NCBI GenBank assembly: GCA_027488785.1
Contig: JAIYAY010000018.1
Span: 1 to 64,000 of the forward strand
Length of the DNA: 64,000 bases
Source: Sphingomonadales bacterium
GTDB taxonomy: Bacteria > Pseudomonadota > Alphaproteobacteria > Sphingomonadales > Sphingomonadaceae
Direction: 5' to 3'
The position numbers were made by a program, and so were the translations under genes. A model generated the notes under the pieces. That model ran no database searches and was not told the DNA's origin. It saw only the letters and a program-made list of their open reading frames with translations. Of this stretch, positions 45,526 to 53,711 are shown piece after piece (position 1 is the first letter of the stretch; each line of letters begins with the position of its first letter).

Positions 45526-46487
45526 AGCCACGTTCGCTAACATCGCTCCTCCTGCTACTTACAGTCGCGGCGTTCCTGCTGTCATTGATCGCGGGCAAGG
45601 TCTGGATTTGGCCAATGTCTTGGGCGGCAGACAATGCCGATGGCTGGATATTCCTAGAATTACGCCTGCCTCGCGCGGTACTTGGCCTTTGCATTGGCGC
45701 GGTTCTGGGGCTTTCGGGCGCGGTGCTACAGGGCTATCTGCGTAATCCGCTGGCGGACCCAACGGTATTGGGCGTGTCGGCTAGCGCGGCATTGGGCGGC
45801 GTCGGTGCGATTTACCTTGGAATCAATTTGCTGCCCTTCGGCTTGTTCGGCTGCGCGATGCTAGGTGCAGGACTTAGCATATTGTTATTACTTGCAATTT
45901 CGCGGAACGGCGGGCCAGTTGGCTTTATCTTGGGCGGCATGGTGCTGTCGACTTTGGCGGGTGCACTGACCGCCTTTGTCATCAGCATCGCGCCAAACCC
46001 GTTTGCCGCCAGTGAAATCATCAACTGGCTGATGGGCGCGCTGACCGACCGGATGATGGCTGATGTATGGACCGCCTTACCGTTCATGGCGCTGGGCGTT
46101 GCTTTATTGCTGCCCACTGGCCGCGCTCTGGATGCGCTGACCTTGGGCGAAAATGGAGCAAAAAGCCTTGGGATTAACCTGTTTCAGCTGCAGTGGTTTA
46201 TCGTACTGGGCGTTGGCCTGGCTGTTGGTGCATCGGTCGCGGTATCGGGTGTGGTTGGCTTCGTCGGGCTCATCGTCCCGCATCTTATCCGCGCTCTATA
46301 CGGCGAGCAGCCGTCGAAATTATTGTTGCCCTCGGCCTTGGGCGGCGCGATCCTGACGCTGACCGCCGATAGCATGGTCCGATTGGTCCCCGGTCCCAGC
46401 GAAGTGCGGCTGGGCATTGCCATGGCCGTGCTGGGCGCGCCATTTTTCCTGTTGCTGTTGCTGCGCTATCGCAAGAGTGCCGCATGA
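45522..46487 (+). CDS. btuC: Cobalamin ABC transporter permease
   Basis: FecCD-type permease of 321 residues with about nine to ten membrane helices. Landmarks are RLPRAVLGLCIGAVLGLSGA at the N-terminal third and SGVVGFVGLIVPHLIRALYG plus the coupling region near GEQPSKLLLPS. It forms the inner-membrane channel with the btuD ATPase. Overlaps of 4 bases with both neighbours indicate one transcript with tight coupling. Confidence 0.93.
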   Translation: MKPRSLTSLLLLLTVAAFLLSLIAGKVWIWPMSWAADNADGWIFLELRLPRAVLGLCIGAVLGLSGAVLQGYLRNPLADPTVLGVSASAALGGVGAIYLGINLLPFGLFGCAMLGAGLSILLLLAISRNGGPVGFILGGMVLSTLAGALTAFVISIAPNPFAASEIINWLMGALTDRMMADVWTALPFMALGVALLLPTGRALDALTLGENGAKSLGINLFQLQWFIVLGVGLAVGASVAVSGVVGFVGLIVPHLIRALYGEQPSKLLLPSALGGAILTLTADSMVRLVPGPSEVRLGIAMAVLGAPFFLLLLLRYRKSAA

Positions 46488-47260
46488 CTTTGACCGTTCG
46501 CAATCTTGGCTTTGCCCGTGCGCGTCAGCCCATTTTGGATGGGATTGACGCGACATTTGAGGTCGGAAAACTCACCGTCATTCTGGGCCCCAATGGTGCC
46601 GGCAAATCCACCTTGCTCGCATGTCTCGCAGGCCTTTTGAAACCGCAAACCGGTACCGCCAGCCTGCATGACATAGACATCACCAACATGGCCCCAACCG
46701 CACGCGCCCGCCAAATCGGCCTTTTGCCGCAAGGCGCAGAAACGCATTGGGCGATCACAGCAGAGGCTTTGGTTGCGCTTGGCCGCATTCCCCATATGCG
46801 CGGCGCAGGGACATCCACAGACGACCGCAGGGCCATAGCGATGGCGATGTCGGCGACCGCCACCGAAGGCTTCGCAGATCGTCCAGTCACACAGCTTTCG
46901 GGTGGCGAGCGCGCCCGTGTTCTGCTGGCGCGCGTGCTCGCGGGCGAACCAGAATGGATATTGGCGGATGAACCGCTCGCGAACCTTGATCCCGGCTTTC
47001 AACTCGACATACTGAACTTGCTGCGACGGCAGGCAGAAGCCGGGAAAGGCGTCGTTGCGGTGCTGCATGATTTGCACCATGCAGTGCGCTTTGCCGACCA
47101 TCTTGTGCTGCTGCATGAGGGCCAGTTATTCGCGCAGGGCAGCGTCGATGATGTCATCACGCCTGCTAACTTGGCGCATGTATACGGGATTGACGCGAAT
47201 CTCTTCAACGACGAGGAAGGGGCCGGCCAGTTATTCATTAAAGGCAAGGTCAGAATATGA
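46484..47260 (+). CDS. btuD: Cobalamin ABC transporter ATPase
   Basis: The protein has 258 residues. Walker A is GPNGAGKSTLL, the Q-loop is GLLPQGAE, the signature is LSGGERARVLLARVL, and Walker B is WILADEPLANLD. The switch His lies in VLHDLHHAVRFAD. It drives cobalamin import through BtuC. A 4-base overlap follows with the phosphatase-like gene at 47257. Confidence 0.93.
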   Translation: MTLTVRNLGFARARQPILDGIDATFEVGKLTVILGPNGAGKSTLLACLAGLLKPQTGTASLHDIDITNMAPTARARQIGLLPQGAETHWAITAEALVALGRIPHMRGAGTSTDDRRAIAMAMSATATEGFADRPVTQLSGGERARVLLARVLAGEPEWILADEPLANLDPGFQLDILNLLRRQAEAGKGVVAVLHDLHHAVRFADHLVLLHEGQLFAQGSVDDVITPANLAHVYGIDANLFNDEEGAGQLFIKGKVRI

Positions 47261-48414
47261 AATATGCCCTCCCGATTATCGCGCTCTCGCTCTCCGGTTG
47301 CGCCATCAATGTCACGTCGACCTCTAATATGGCCCCCATTGCCCCACAGAGCGCGCAGGAGGCACTTCGGCCTTATTATGCTACCTTGGACACCAAATTG
47401 CCCAAGGCAGCCCCCAACCCCGCTCTGGCGGACGATACGGTCATTACGCGCTTCGCCTTTGGCAGTTGCCTGAACGAAAACCGCGACATGAAAATCTGGG
47501 ACGTCATTGCCGCGCAAAATCCACAAGCTTTCTTGCTGATTGGCGACAATGTCTATGGCGATACAAGGCCGACAAACGGCGCCGATATCCCGACATTGGC
47601 CGCAAGCTATAAAAAGCTCAGCAGCCGTGTCGAATTCGACCGGTTCCGCCGCAACGTGCCCATGATGACGGCATGGGATGATCATGATTATGGCGCCAAT
47701 GACGCCGGCGGCGCTTTTGCGTTCAAGGAATGGGCAGAGAAAGTCTATGAAACCTATTGGGGTTCCTCAGACGAAGTAAAGTCCCGCCCCGGCGTGTATG
47801 AAAGCCGCATCGTGGGGCCGAAGGGCAAGCGCGTGCAGTTCATCATGCTCGATGGCCGCTTTTTCCGATCAAACCTTGCAACCATGACCTATCGCGACCC
47901 CGGCCCGACGCTGGGTTGGTACATTCCCAACATGGACCCCAAAGCGACGATATTGGGCCAAGCGCAATGGGATTGGCTGGCGCAGGAACTTGAAAAACCA
48001 GCCGATGTCCGCTTCATCATTTCATCAACACAGGTGATTACCGACGCGCATAATTTCGAAGGTTGGACCAATTTTCCCAAGGAACGCGATCGCCTATACG
48101 CCTTGCTTGGCCAGAAAGGCGTGAACAACGCCATTTTCCTAACCGGTGACCGGCATAGCGGCGGTTTCTACAAGACCAATGCCCCCGGCCTGTCCAAGCC
48201 ATTATGGGATTTTACATCCAGCTCGCTCAATTTTGCCTTTGGCAAAGGGGATGGTAGTGAACGGGAACCTGACCCGCGCCGGACAGGCGGGTTCTGGGGC
48301 ATCCCCAACTTTGGGCAAATCGACATTGATTGGGCGACAAAAAAGGTGACGATGACGCTGCGCAAGGACGATGGCAGCGTGATTGAAACGCAGGTGGCTA
48401 ACGCGATTGATTGA
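47257..48414 (+). CDS. PhoD-like metallophosphatase lipoprotein
   Basis: The start overlaps the btuD stop. A lipoprotein signal ends in LSGC. The catalytic core of PhoD-type metallophosphatases is present: FAFGSCLNE, LLIGDNVYGDT, MMTAWDDHDYGAND and FLTGDRHSGGFY, with a YISSTQV-like middle. It would act on a phosphomonoester or diester at the periplasmic face. The unusual point is its place as the last gene of the B12 operon. One idea is removal of a phosphate from a corrinoid or nucleotide-loop precursor before uptake, but nothing in the sequence proves it. Its 3' end overlaps the next, convergent gene by 17 bases. Confidence 0.88.
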   Translation: MKYALPIIALSLSGCAINVTSTSNMAPIAPQSAQEALRPYYATLDTKLPKAAPNPALADDTVITRFAFGSCLNENRDMKIWDVIAAQNPQAFLLIGDNVYGDTRPTNGADIPTLAASYKKLSSRVEFDRFRRNVPMMTAWDDHDYGANDAGGAFAFKEWAEKVYETYWGSSDEVKSRPGVYESRIVGPKGKRVQFIMLDGRFFRSNLATMTYRDPGPTLGWYIPNMDPKATILGQAQWDWLAQELEKPADVRFIISSTQVITDAHNFEGWTNFPKERDRLYALLGQKGVNNAIFLTGDRHSGGFYKTNAPGLSKPLWDFTSSSLNFAFGKGDGSEREPDPRRTGGFWGIPNFGQIDIDWATKKVTMTLRKDDGSVIETQVANAID

Positions 48415-49939
48415 TCGCTGAATAATCGACGTCTGCGACCTTTTCCATAACCGCCGCGCGAATGGCCTGCGCCGTCGACAGCGGCAGGGCGACCATTTCC
48501 AGCGTGCCGCCTGCAATTCCGAATTTAAGCGACGCGAGGCCATAACGCCGCGCCAATGGCCCTTGCGCAATCTCCATGCTTTGCACCTTTATTTGCGGCG
48601 CAAGCGTCAGTTGCTGCCGCCACCAGCCACGCCGAAGGTAAAGCTGCTGCGCATCTAGCCCGAACCGATATCTGCGCCAGTCACACCAAAACAGGCATGC
48701 GGCGATACCCAACAACAGCGACAAAAAGAGTATGGGCGCCAAGTACCTATCTGCGAATATGAGCAGCGCCGCCATCGCAATCAGTAACGGCGGGACAAGC
48801 AGAGCCAACTGGATTATCCAGTGCAGCTTTGCCCCTGTGTGCAGCCCTTCTTCGCCATTCGGTGCGTCAATCCCCGCAGCCTTCGCAATGCGCCACAGCT
48901 CATCCAATGTGGCCAATGGCGCGGCGACATAATTGCTTTCCTCCTTGCTATCCTGAGCAAGGCTCACAAATTTTAGGCTGTGCCAACCGGACCGTTTTCG
49001 AATTGGTCCAGTCTGTACAACCGCCGCCTGCACCCGGTGCGCGGGCATAACGACATCGGTTAGGGTGAAAAGACCGCGCCGCCGCCGGAAACCCTTTGAC
49101 GTTTGGGTCAGGCGAAACCCATGCTCGCGTAAGAAAGTGCGCACAACACCCGTAGCAAAGCCAATGAAGATCAGGCTGGTGAAAGCCCCAAAGACCAAGA
49201 TCAATTGTCCCGCCATCCCGACGCCATTGATAGTGCTGACGCGCACGCCGCTGTCTTCTGCAAGACCAACCCAGCGTTTCAAATCCCAAAAATCAAACGG
49301 CAGCAGAAAATCAAACTGCTGGGCAAAGCCGCCTAGAACCGCAAATATAACGAGTGAGAAGGAATAGAGGCCAAGGATAAAGACGCGTTTACCGTCCATC
49401 GCGAAAAGGGTTTCAGCATCCTCGGACACGACCGTCCCTGAAATATTTTGCACCAACGCAACGCCCGCCTTGCGCGAACGTACCAATGCGCGCAACCGGT
49501 TCGCTTCGTCCAAAGTAACGAAACTTAACTTAGCATCGTCACCATCCCCGCCACCGGTTTCAAACTTAACCTCGCTGAGCCCCATGATACGCGCCAGCGG
49601 CTTTTGCTGTATGCTCACATCCTGAATGCGTTCATATGGAATAGAGCGGGCAGTACGGTTTAATATGCCTTTTTCAACGCGGATATCATCGTCTCCGACA
49701 TGATAGCGAAAACGCAGCCATATTAGCCATCGATAGAAAAGGCTGAGCGCCAGCACAGCTGCCACCATGATGGGGATGAGCGCAGGATTGTCGGATTTCC
49801 GCGCGCCAAAAACGGCAGCAAGCAAGGGGAACAGCAGTTGCGGCAGCCCCGAAACAAAAGCGATGAACAGACCGCTAATATGCAGCCGCGCGCCATCCTG
49901 CCCGGTTACATCAATAGGGCCGTCTATGGCTTGGTTCAC
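48398..49939 (-). CDS. Bacterial PH-domain membrane protein (YdbT-like)
   Basis: The protein has 513 residues and four membrane helices in two pairs. It carries three bPH2-type domains, each recognisable from segments such as VEKGILNRTARSIPYERIQDVSI, GLFTLTDVVMPAHRVQA and WRQQLTLAPQIKVQSMEIAQGP. It is the partner type of YdbS. The pair is known in many bacteria but its job is poorly understood. The start overlaps the stop of the upstream small PH protein by 4 bases, so they are coupled. The 3' end overlaps the convergent phosphatase gene. Confidence 0.85.
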   Translation of the reverse strand: MNQAIDGPIDVTGQDGARLHISGLFIAFVSGLPQLLFPLLAAVFGARKSDNPALIPIMVAAVLALSLFYRWLIWLRFRYHVGDDDIRVEKGILNRTARSIPYERIQDVSIQQKPLARIMGLSEVKFETGGGDGDDAKLSFVTLDEANRLRALVRSRKAGVALVQNISGTVVSEDAETLFAMDGKRVFILGLYSFSLVIFAVLGGFAQQFDFLLPFDFWDLKRWVGLAEDSGVRVSTINGVGMAGQLILVFGAFTSLIFIGFATGVVRTFLREHGFRLTQTSKGFRRRRGLFTLTDVVMPAHRVQAAVVQTGPIRKRSGWHSLKFVSLAQDSKEESNYVAAPLATLDELWRIAKAAGIDAPNGEEGLHTGAKLHWIIQLALLVPPLLIAMAALLIFADRYLAPILFLSLLLGIAACLFWCDWRRYRFGLDAQQLYLRRGWWRQQLTLAPQIKVQSMEIAQGPLARRYGLASLKFGIAGGTLEMVALPLSTAQAIRAAVMEKVADVDYSAINQSR

Positions 49940-50409
49940 AATGTTTCTTGCCGGATGGCGGCGCGCATGGCCTCACGCATCGCCAAAGCGTCGGCATATG
50001 CCAAACCCGGCAACGCCACGGTGCTGTTGTGATTGCCGGCGGTGTGCACCGTCAGCGTCGCAAGGCCATAGCGCCGGTCGATCGGGCCTTGGTCCACATC
50101 AATATGCTGGATCCGTCCAAAGGGGACAAAGGTATCACGATAAAACATATAGCCCCGCACGACGCGCAATCGGCCTGTTCCCATATCATAGCCCCAATGA
50201 CGATATTTACGGGCGGGCACCGTAAAGGCGACAAACGCGTAGACCAAAAGCATGGGGACAAGAAAGGTACCGGGCGGCAGCAACTTTGCAGTCTCCAACA
50301 CCCCCGCCCCAATCACAAATGGCAACAAGCCAAGTGCGGTGGCTATCCGGCTTGTCGTTATAAATGCGGGATCAAGTGGCGTTAGTTCCGGCGGGGCATC
50401 ATCGGTCAT
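49936..50409 (-). CDS. Bacterial PH-domain protein (YdbS-like)
   Basis: The protein has 157 residues. Two membrane helices (about 23-65) are followed by one bPH2 domain (GYMFYRDTFVPFGRIQHIDVDQGPIDRRYGLATLTVHTAG, residues 80-122). It is the small member of the YdbS/YdbT pair and lies upstream of the large one, overlapping by 4 bases. The domain probably binds lipids or a partner protein at the inner membrane. The function is not settled. Confidence 0.85.
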   Translation of the reverse strand: MTDDAPPELTPLDPAFITTSRIATALGLLPFVIGAGVLETAKLLPPGTFLVPMLLVYAFVAFTVPARKYRHWGYDMGTGRLRVVRGYMFYRDTFVPFGRIQHIDVDQGPIDRRYGLATLTVHTAGNHNSTVALPGLAYADALAMREAMRAAIRQETL

Positions 50410-50481
50410 ACCGCAGATATGCGCACACTGTGTTGTGTTGACAAGACGGTTTATCTGCCCTTCCTCTGGCGGGCGGGGATT

Positions 50482-51480
50482 TTATCGCGCCAAAGCGACG
50501 TTGGCTTCATCAACCAACTTGGCGATGATATCCACGACAGGTCGTTCAACATGGACCATGCCAACCGACTGCCCGGCCATGACTGAACCATATTCGACAT
50601 CACCGTCAATCACCGCACGGCGAAGCGCCCCTGCCCAATATTTTTCGATCTCCAGCTGCGCTGTTTCCATGTCAATTTCGCCGCGATCGAGCATGGCCGC
50701 AATTTCCACCTGTTTCTTGGTGAACTCTTCGGTACCCTTATTCTTCAACGCCCGCACGGGTATGACAGGTAAGCGCGGGTCAATCTGCACGCTGGCGACC
50801 GCATCGCGCGCATTGGCGCGCAGGAACGCAGCCTTGAAATTGGGATGTGCGATGCTTTCATGGGCGCAGACAAAGCGCGTGCCCAATTGCACCCCAGCGG
50901 CGCCCATTTCCAGATAGCTTGCAATCGCGCCACCACGGGCAATGCCGCCCGCAACGAAAATCGGCAATTGTTCACCCAGCTCTGGTAAGATTTCTTGCGC
51001 CAACACTGACGTTGCCACTGGCCCAATATGGCCGCCCGCCTCGCTGCCCTCAATCACCAACGCATCGACGCCAGAGCGCGCAAATTTCTTCGCAAGCGTT
51101 AACGCGGGCGCAAAGCAAATCACCTTCGCACCAAAATCCTTAATGGCCTCAATGCTGCCCTTGGGCGGTAGCCCCCCTGCCAACACCACATGGCTCACCC
51201 GATGGCGCGCGCATATCGCAATCAGCTCCATGATCTGCGGATGCATAGTGATCAGGTTCACGCCAAATGGCTTAGCTGTAAGCGCTTTCGTCGCTGCAAT
51301 TTCTGTATCCAATAACTCCGGTGTCATGGCGCCACAGGCAATCACGCCAAAGCCACCCGCATTGGAGATTGCCGACACAAGATTGCGTTCCGACACCCAC
51401 GACATGGCGCCGCACATAATCGCCACGTCGCAGCCCAAAAAGTCGGCGCCGCGTTGCATGAGATGTTGGAGTTTAGTCAT
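50482..51480 (-). CDS. Nitronate monooxygenase
   Basis: The protein has 332 residues and a TIM barrel. It has CGAMSWVSERNLVSAISNAGGFGVIA near the N-terminus, the FMN/substrate motif IEGSEAGGHIG with the catalytic His, and FVAGGIARGGAIASYLEMGAAGVQLGTRFV. It matches class-I-like NMO enzymes that oxidise nitronates such as 3-nitropropionate with FMN. It lies 19 bases upstream of lysC's stop on the same strand, but they may be separate units. The substrate is inferred from the family. Confidence 0.87.
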   Translation of the reverse strand: MTKLQHLMQRGADFLGCDVAIMCGAMSWVSERNLVSAISNAGGFGVIACGAMTPELLDTEIAATKALTAKPFGVNLITMHPQIMELIAICARHRVSHVVLAGGLPPKGSIEAIKDFGAKVICFAPALTLAKKFARSGVDALVIEGSEAGGHIGPVATSVLAQEILPELGEQLPIFVAGGIARGGAIASYLEMGAAGVQLGTRFVCAHESIAHPNFKAAFLRANARDAVASVQIDPRLPVIPVRALKNKGTEEFTKKQVEIAAMLDRGEIDMETAQLEIEKYWAGALRRAVIDGDVEYGSVMAGQSVGMVHVERPVVDIIAKLVDEANVALAR

Positions 51481-51499
51481 ATGTTAGCCCAGTTTTTCT

Positions 51500-52756
51500 T
51501 CACTCAGCATCCAACCCATAAGCCGTATGCAGCACGCGAACGGCCAATTCGGTCTCATCCTCGTCGATGAGAACGCTAACCTTGATTTCGGACGTTGAAA
51601 TAGCCTGAATGTTGATTTTGCGGTCGGCGAGGCTGCTGAACATGGTCGATGCAACGCCGGCATGGCTTTTCATGCCGACGCCAACGACCGAGATTTTCGC
51701 AACCTTGGTATCCGGAATAAGGCGATTATAGCCAATGGCATCGCGGCGATTTTCGAGAATGTCGGTGCAACGCACAAGGTCAGCTTGCGGGCATGTGAAG
51801 GTCACATCAGTTTCGCCCTTATCGCGGCCCACATTTTGAATGATCATATCGACGTTGATGTTGGCATCGGCCAGAGGCGTGAAAATATTGGCCACGGCGC
51901 CGGGACGGTCAGGGACGCGGGTGAGCGTAATTTTCGCCTCATTCTTGTCATGGGCGATGCCGGTGATCAGTTGGCGTTCCACTTGGCTATTCTCCAATTC
52001 TGCGTCGGTCACGATCATCGTGCCGGGGATGCTGTCGGCGTCGGGTGCACTGTCGTCAACGAAGGAGGACAGGACTTGAACCCGCACGCCTTCCTTCATT
52101 GCAAGTCCGACGGAGCGGGTTTGCAATACTTTCGAGCCAACCGAAGCCAGTTCAAGCATTTCTTCATAGGTGACGGCCTTGAGCTTGCGCGCGCGGGCAA
52201 CGATGCGAGGGTCGGTGGTGTAGACGCCGTCAACATCGGTATAAATATCGCAGCGGTCGGCCTTTACGGCGGCGGCAACGGCAACGGCCGACGTATCCGA
52301 CCCACCACGACCCAAAGTGGTGATGCGGTTGTCATCGGTAAGCCCCTGAAACCCCGGAATAACAGCGATATTACCTGCCTGCATCGACGCAAGCAAATCG
52401 TCGGTATCAATCGACCCAATGCGTGCCTTTGCGTGGGCACCATCGGTATGGATCGGCATTTGCCAGCCCAACCAACTGCGCGCTTCGCAGCCAAGCGCTT
52501 GCAGCGTTATCGCCAGCAAGCCAGCGGTAATCTGTTCACCCGCAGCCACAACCACATCATATTCGGCTGGATCATAGAGCGCATTTGCTTCGCGACAGAA
52601 ATTTACAAGTCGGTCCGTGTCGCCCGCCATGGCGGAAACGACGACCGCCACTTCGTCACCGCGTTCGGCCTGACGTTTGACCAATTGGGCAACGCGGCGG
52701 ATGCGTTCGGTGCCGGCCATCGACGTGCCGCCAAATTTCATTACAATGCGCGCCAT
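51500..52756 (-). CDS. lysC: Aspartate kinase
   Basis: I start at ATG 52756 (MARIVMKFGGTSMAG), with AAGG 5-6 bases upstream; the TTG four codons earlier is less likely. The kinase domain has KFGGTS, SAMAGDTDRL and GRGGSDTSAVAVAAAV. Two ACT domains follow (about 265-335 and 345-418). The enzyme phosphorylates aspartate as the first step to lysine, threonine and methionine and is probably inhibited by lysine and threonine. Length (418 aa) is normal for the single-function form. It is divergent from ubiG, 54 bases away. Confidence 0.95.
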   Translation of the reverse strand: MARIVMKFGGTSMAGTERIRRVAQLVKRQAERGDEVAVVVSAMAGDTDRLVNFCREANALYDPAEYDVVVAAGEQITAGLLAITLQALGCEARSWLGWQMPIHTDGAHAKARIGSIDTDDLLASMQAGNIAVIPGFQGLTDDNRITTLGRGGSDTSAVAVAAAVKADRCDIYTDVDGVYTTDPRIVARARKLKAVTYEEMLELASVGSKVLQTRSVGLAMKEGVRVQVLSSFVDDSAPDADSIPGTMIVTDAELENSQVERQLITGIAHDKNEAKITLTRVPDRPGAVANIFTPLADANINVDMIIQNVGRDKGETDVTFTCPQADLVRCTDILENRRDAIGYNRLIPDTKVAKISVVGVGMKSHAGVASTMFSSLADRKINIQAISTSEIKVSVLIDEDETELAVRVLHTAYGLDAE

Positions 52757-52810
52757 GAAAACCTTCAATAATCGCTATATTACAATCGCGGGTCCTGATA
52801 GGGATAGGAT

Positions 52811-53548
52811 ATGACAAACGCAAGCTTGCCCACGACAATTAACGCTGCGGAAGCCGCGCATTTTGGAGCCCTCGCCGCCGAATGGTGGGACCCGAAGGGC
52901 AGCTCGGCGATGCTGCATAAGCTGAACCCTGTGCGGTTGCGCTTCATCCGGTCAGCAATCGATGCGCATTTTGGCAGCGATTCCAAGTCACGCTATCCGC
53001 TGTCCGGCAAAACCGCGCTAGACGTCGGTTGTGGCGCTGGTTTGCTGTGCGAGCCACTCGCACGGCTTGGCGGGGCCGTGACAGGCGTTGATGCCGCGCC
53101 TGAAAATATTGATGCGGCAAAGGCACATGCAGCTTTGTCTGGCCTATCCATAAACTATCGCGCTGGCGAAATTGCCGCACAGGGCCTTGGTCAGTTTGAT
53201 CTTGTGACCTGTATGGAGGTCATTGAACATGTCATGGACCCCGCGGCCTTTGTGGCTGAATTGGTCCGGCACCTCCGGCCCGATGGGCTGTTGCTATTGT
53301 CGACGCCGAACCGCACAGCGGCGTCGCGCCTATTTCTGGTGGAGGCTGCCGAACGCCTTGGTCAGGTCCCACGCGGCACGCATGATTGGGACAAATTCCT
53401 GACGCCGGAAGAATTGACCGCTTTACTGGCAGATGCAGGACTCGAAGTGGTCGACATGCAGGGTATCGCCTTTTCGCCGATGTCGGGGCTACATTTAAGC
53501 GACAATTTGGCGCTGAATTACATATTGAGTGCACGGCTGCGGGGGTAA
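52811..53548 (+). CDS. ubiG: Ubiquinone biosynthesis O-methyltransferase
   Basis: The protein has 245 residues. HFGALAAEWWDPKGSSAMLHKLNPVR is the UbiG N-terminus. The SAM-binding motif I is LDVGCGAGLLCEPLARLG, and GVDAAPENI and VTCMEVIEHV follow. The C-terminus PMSGLHLSDNLALNYIL is specific to UbiG. It carries out both O-methylation steps of ubiquinone synthesis in the cytoplasm. A ribosome site (AGGGATAGGAT) lies upstream. Confidence 0.95.
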   Translation: MTNASLPTTINAAEAAHFGALAAEWWDPKGSSAMLHKLNPVRLRFIRSAIDAHFGSDSKSRYPLSGKTALDVGCGAGLLCEPLARLGGAVTGVDAAPENIDAAKAHAALSGLSINYRAGEIAAQGLGQFDLVTCMEVIEHVMDPAAFVAELVRHLRPDGLLLLSTPNRTAASRLFLVEAAERLGQVPRGTHDWDKFLTPEELTALLADAGLEVVDMQGIAFSPMSGLHLSDNLALNYILSARLRG

Positions 53549-53560
53549 TTACCTCCTAAT

Positions 53561-53618
53561 TCGACATCCTGAACATCTTACTTCGAGATCCTGAACGCCT
53601 TACTTCGTCATCCTGAAC
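53561..53618 (+). repeat. Three imperfect 22-bp-spaced repeats of TCGxxATCCTGAAC
   Basis: The 14-base unit TCG(AC/AG/TC)ATCCTGAAC starts at 53561, 53583 and 53605, exactly 22 bases apart, with the linker CTTACT shared before units two and three. The third unit is the beginning of the palindrome that follows. It looks like partial amplification of the palindrome's arm. Confidence 0.7.
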
Positions 53619-53675
53619 TTGTTTCAGGATAACAAGCAACGGCAGCGCGTTATCCCGAAACAAGTTCGGGATGAC
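53605..53675 (+). terminator. REP-like palindrome, copy 2, acting as terminator
   Basis: Arms 53605-53633 and 53649-53675 pair over 27 bases with two G-T-compatible mismatches around a 15-nt loop. On the plus strand it is followed by TTTTT, so it can end the ubiG transcript. It lies between convergent ubiG and dnaB. The left arm is the same sequence as the palindrome at 19204-19276. Confidence 0.8.
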
Positions 53676-53711
53676 TTTTTAGGTAAGGTGATATTGGTTC
53701 TAAAACCCGCC

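Noticed and set aside
51662-52771. Long open frame (369 codons) on the plus strand opposite lysC
   Set aside because: It is the antisense shadow of a well-conserved gene; the codon pattern is odd (rich in His, Gly, Asn, Arg) and no ribosome site or family match is seen.
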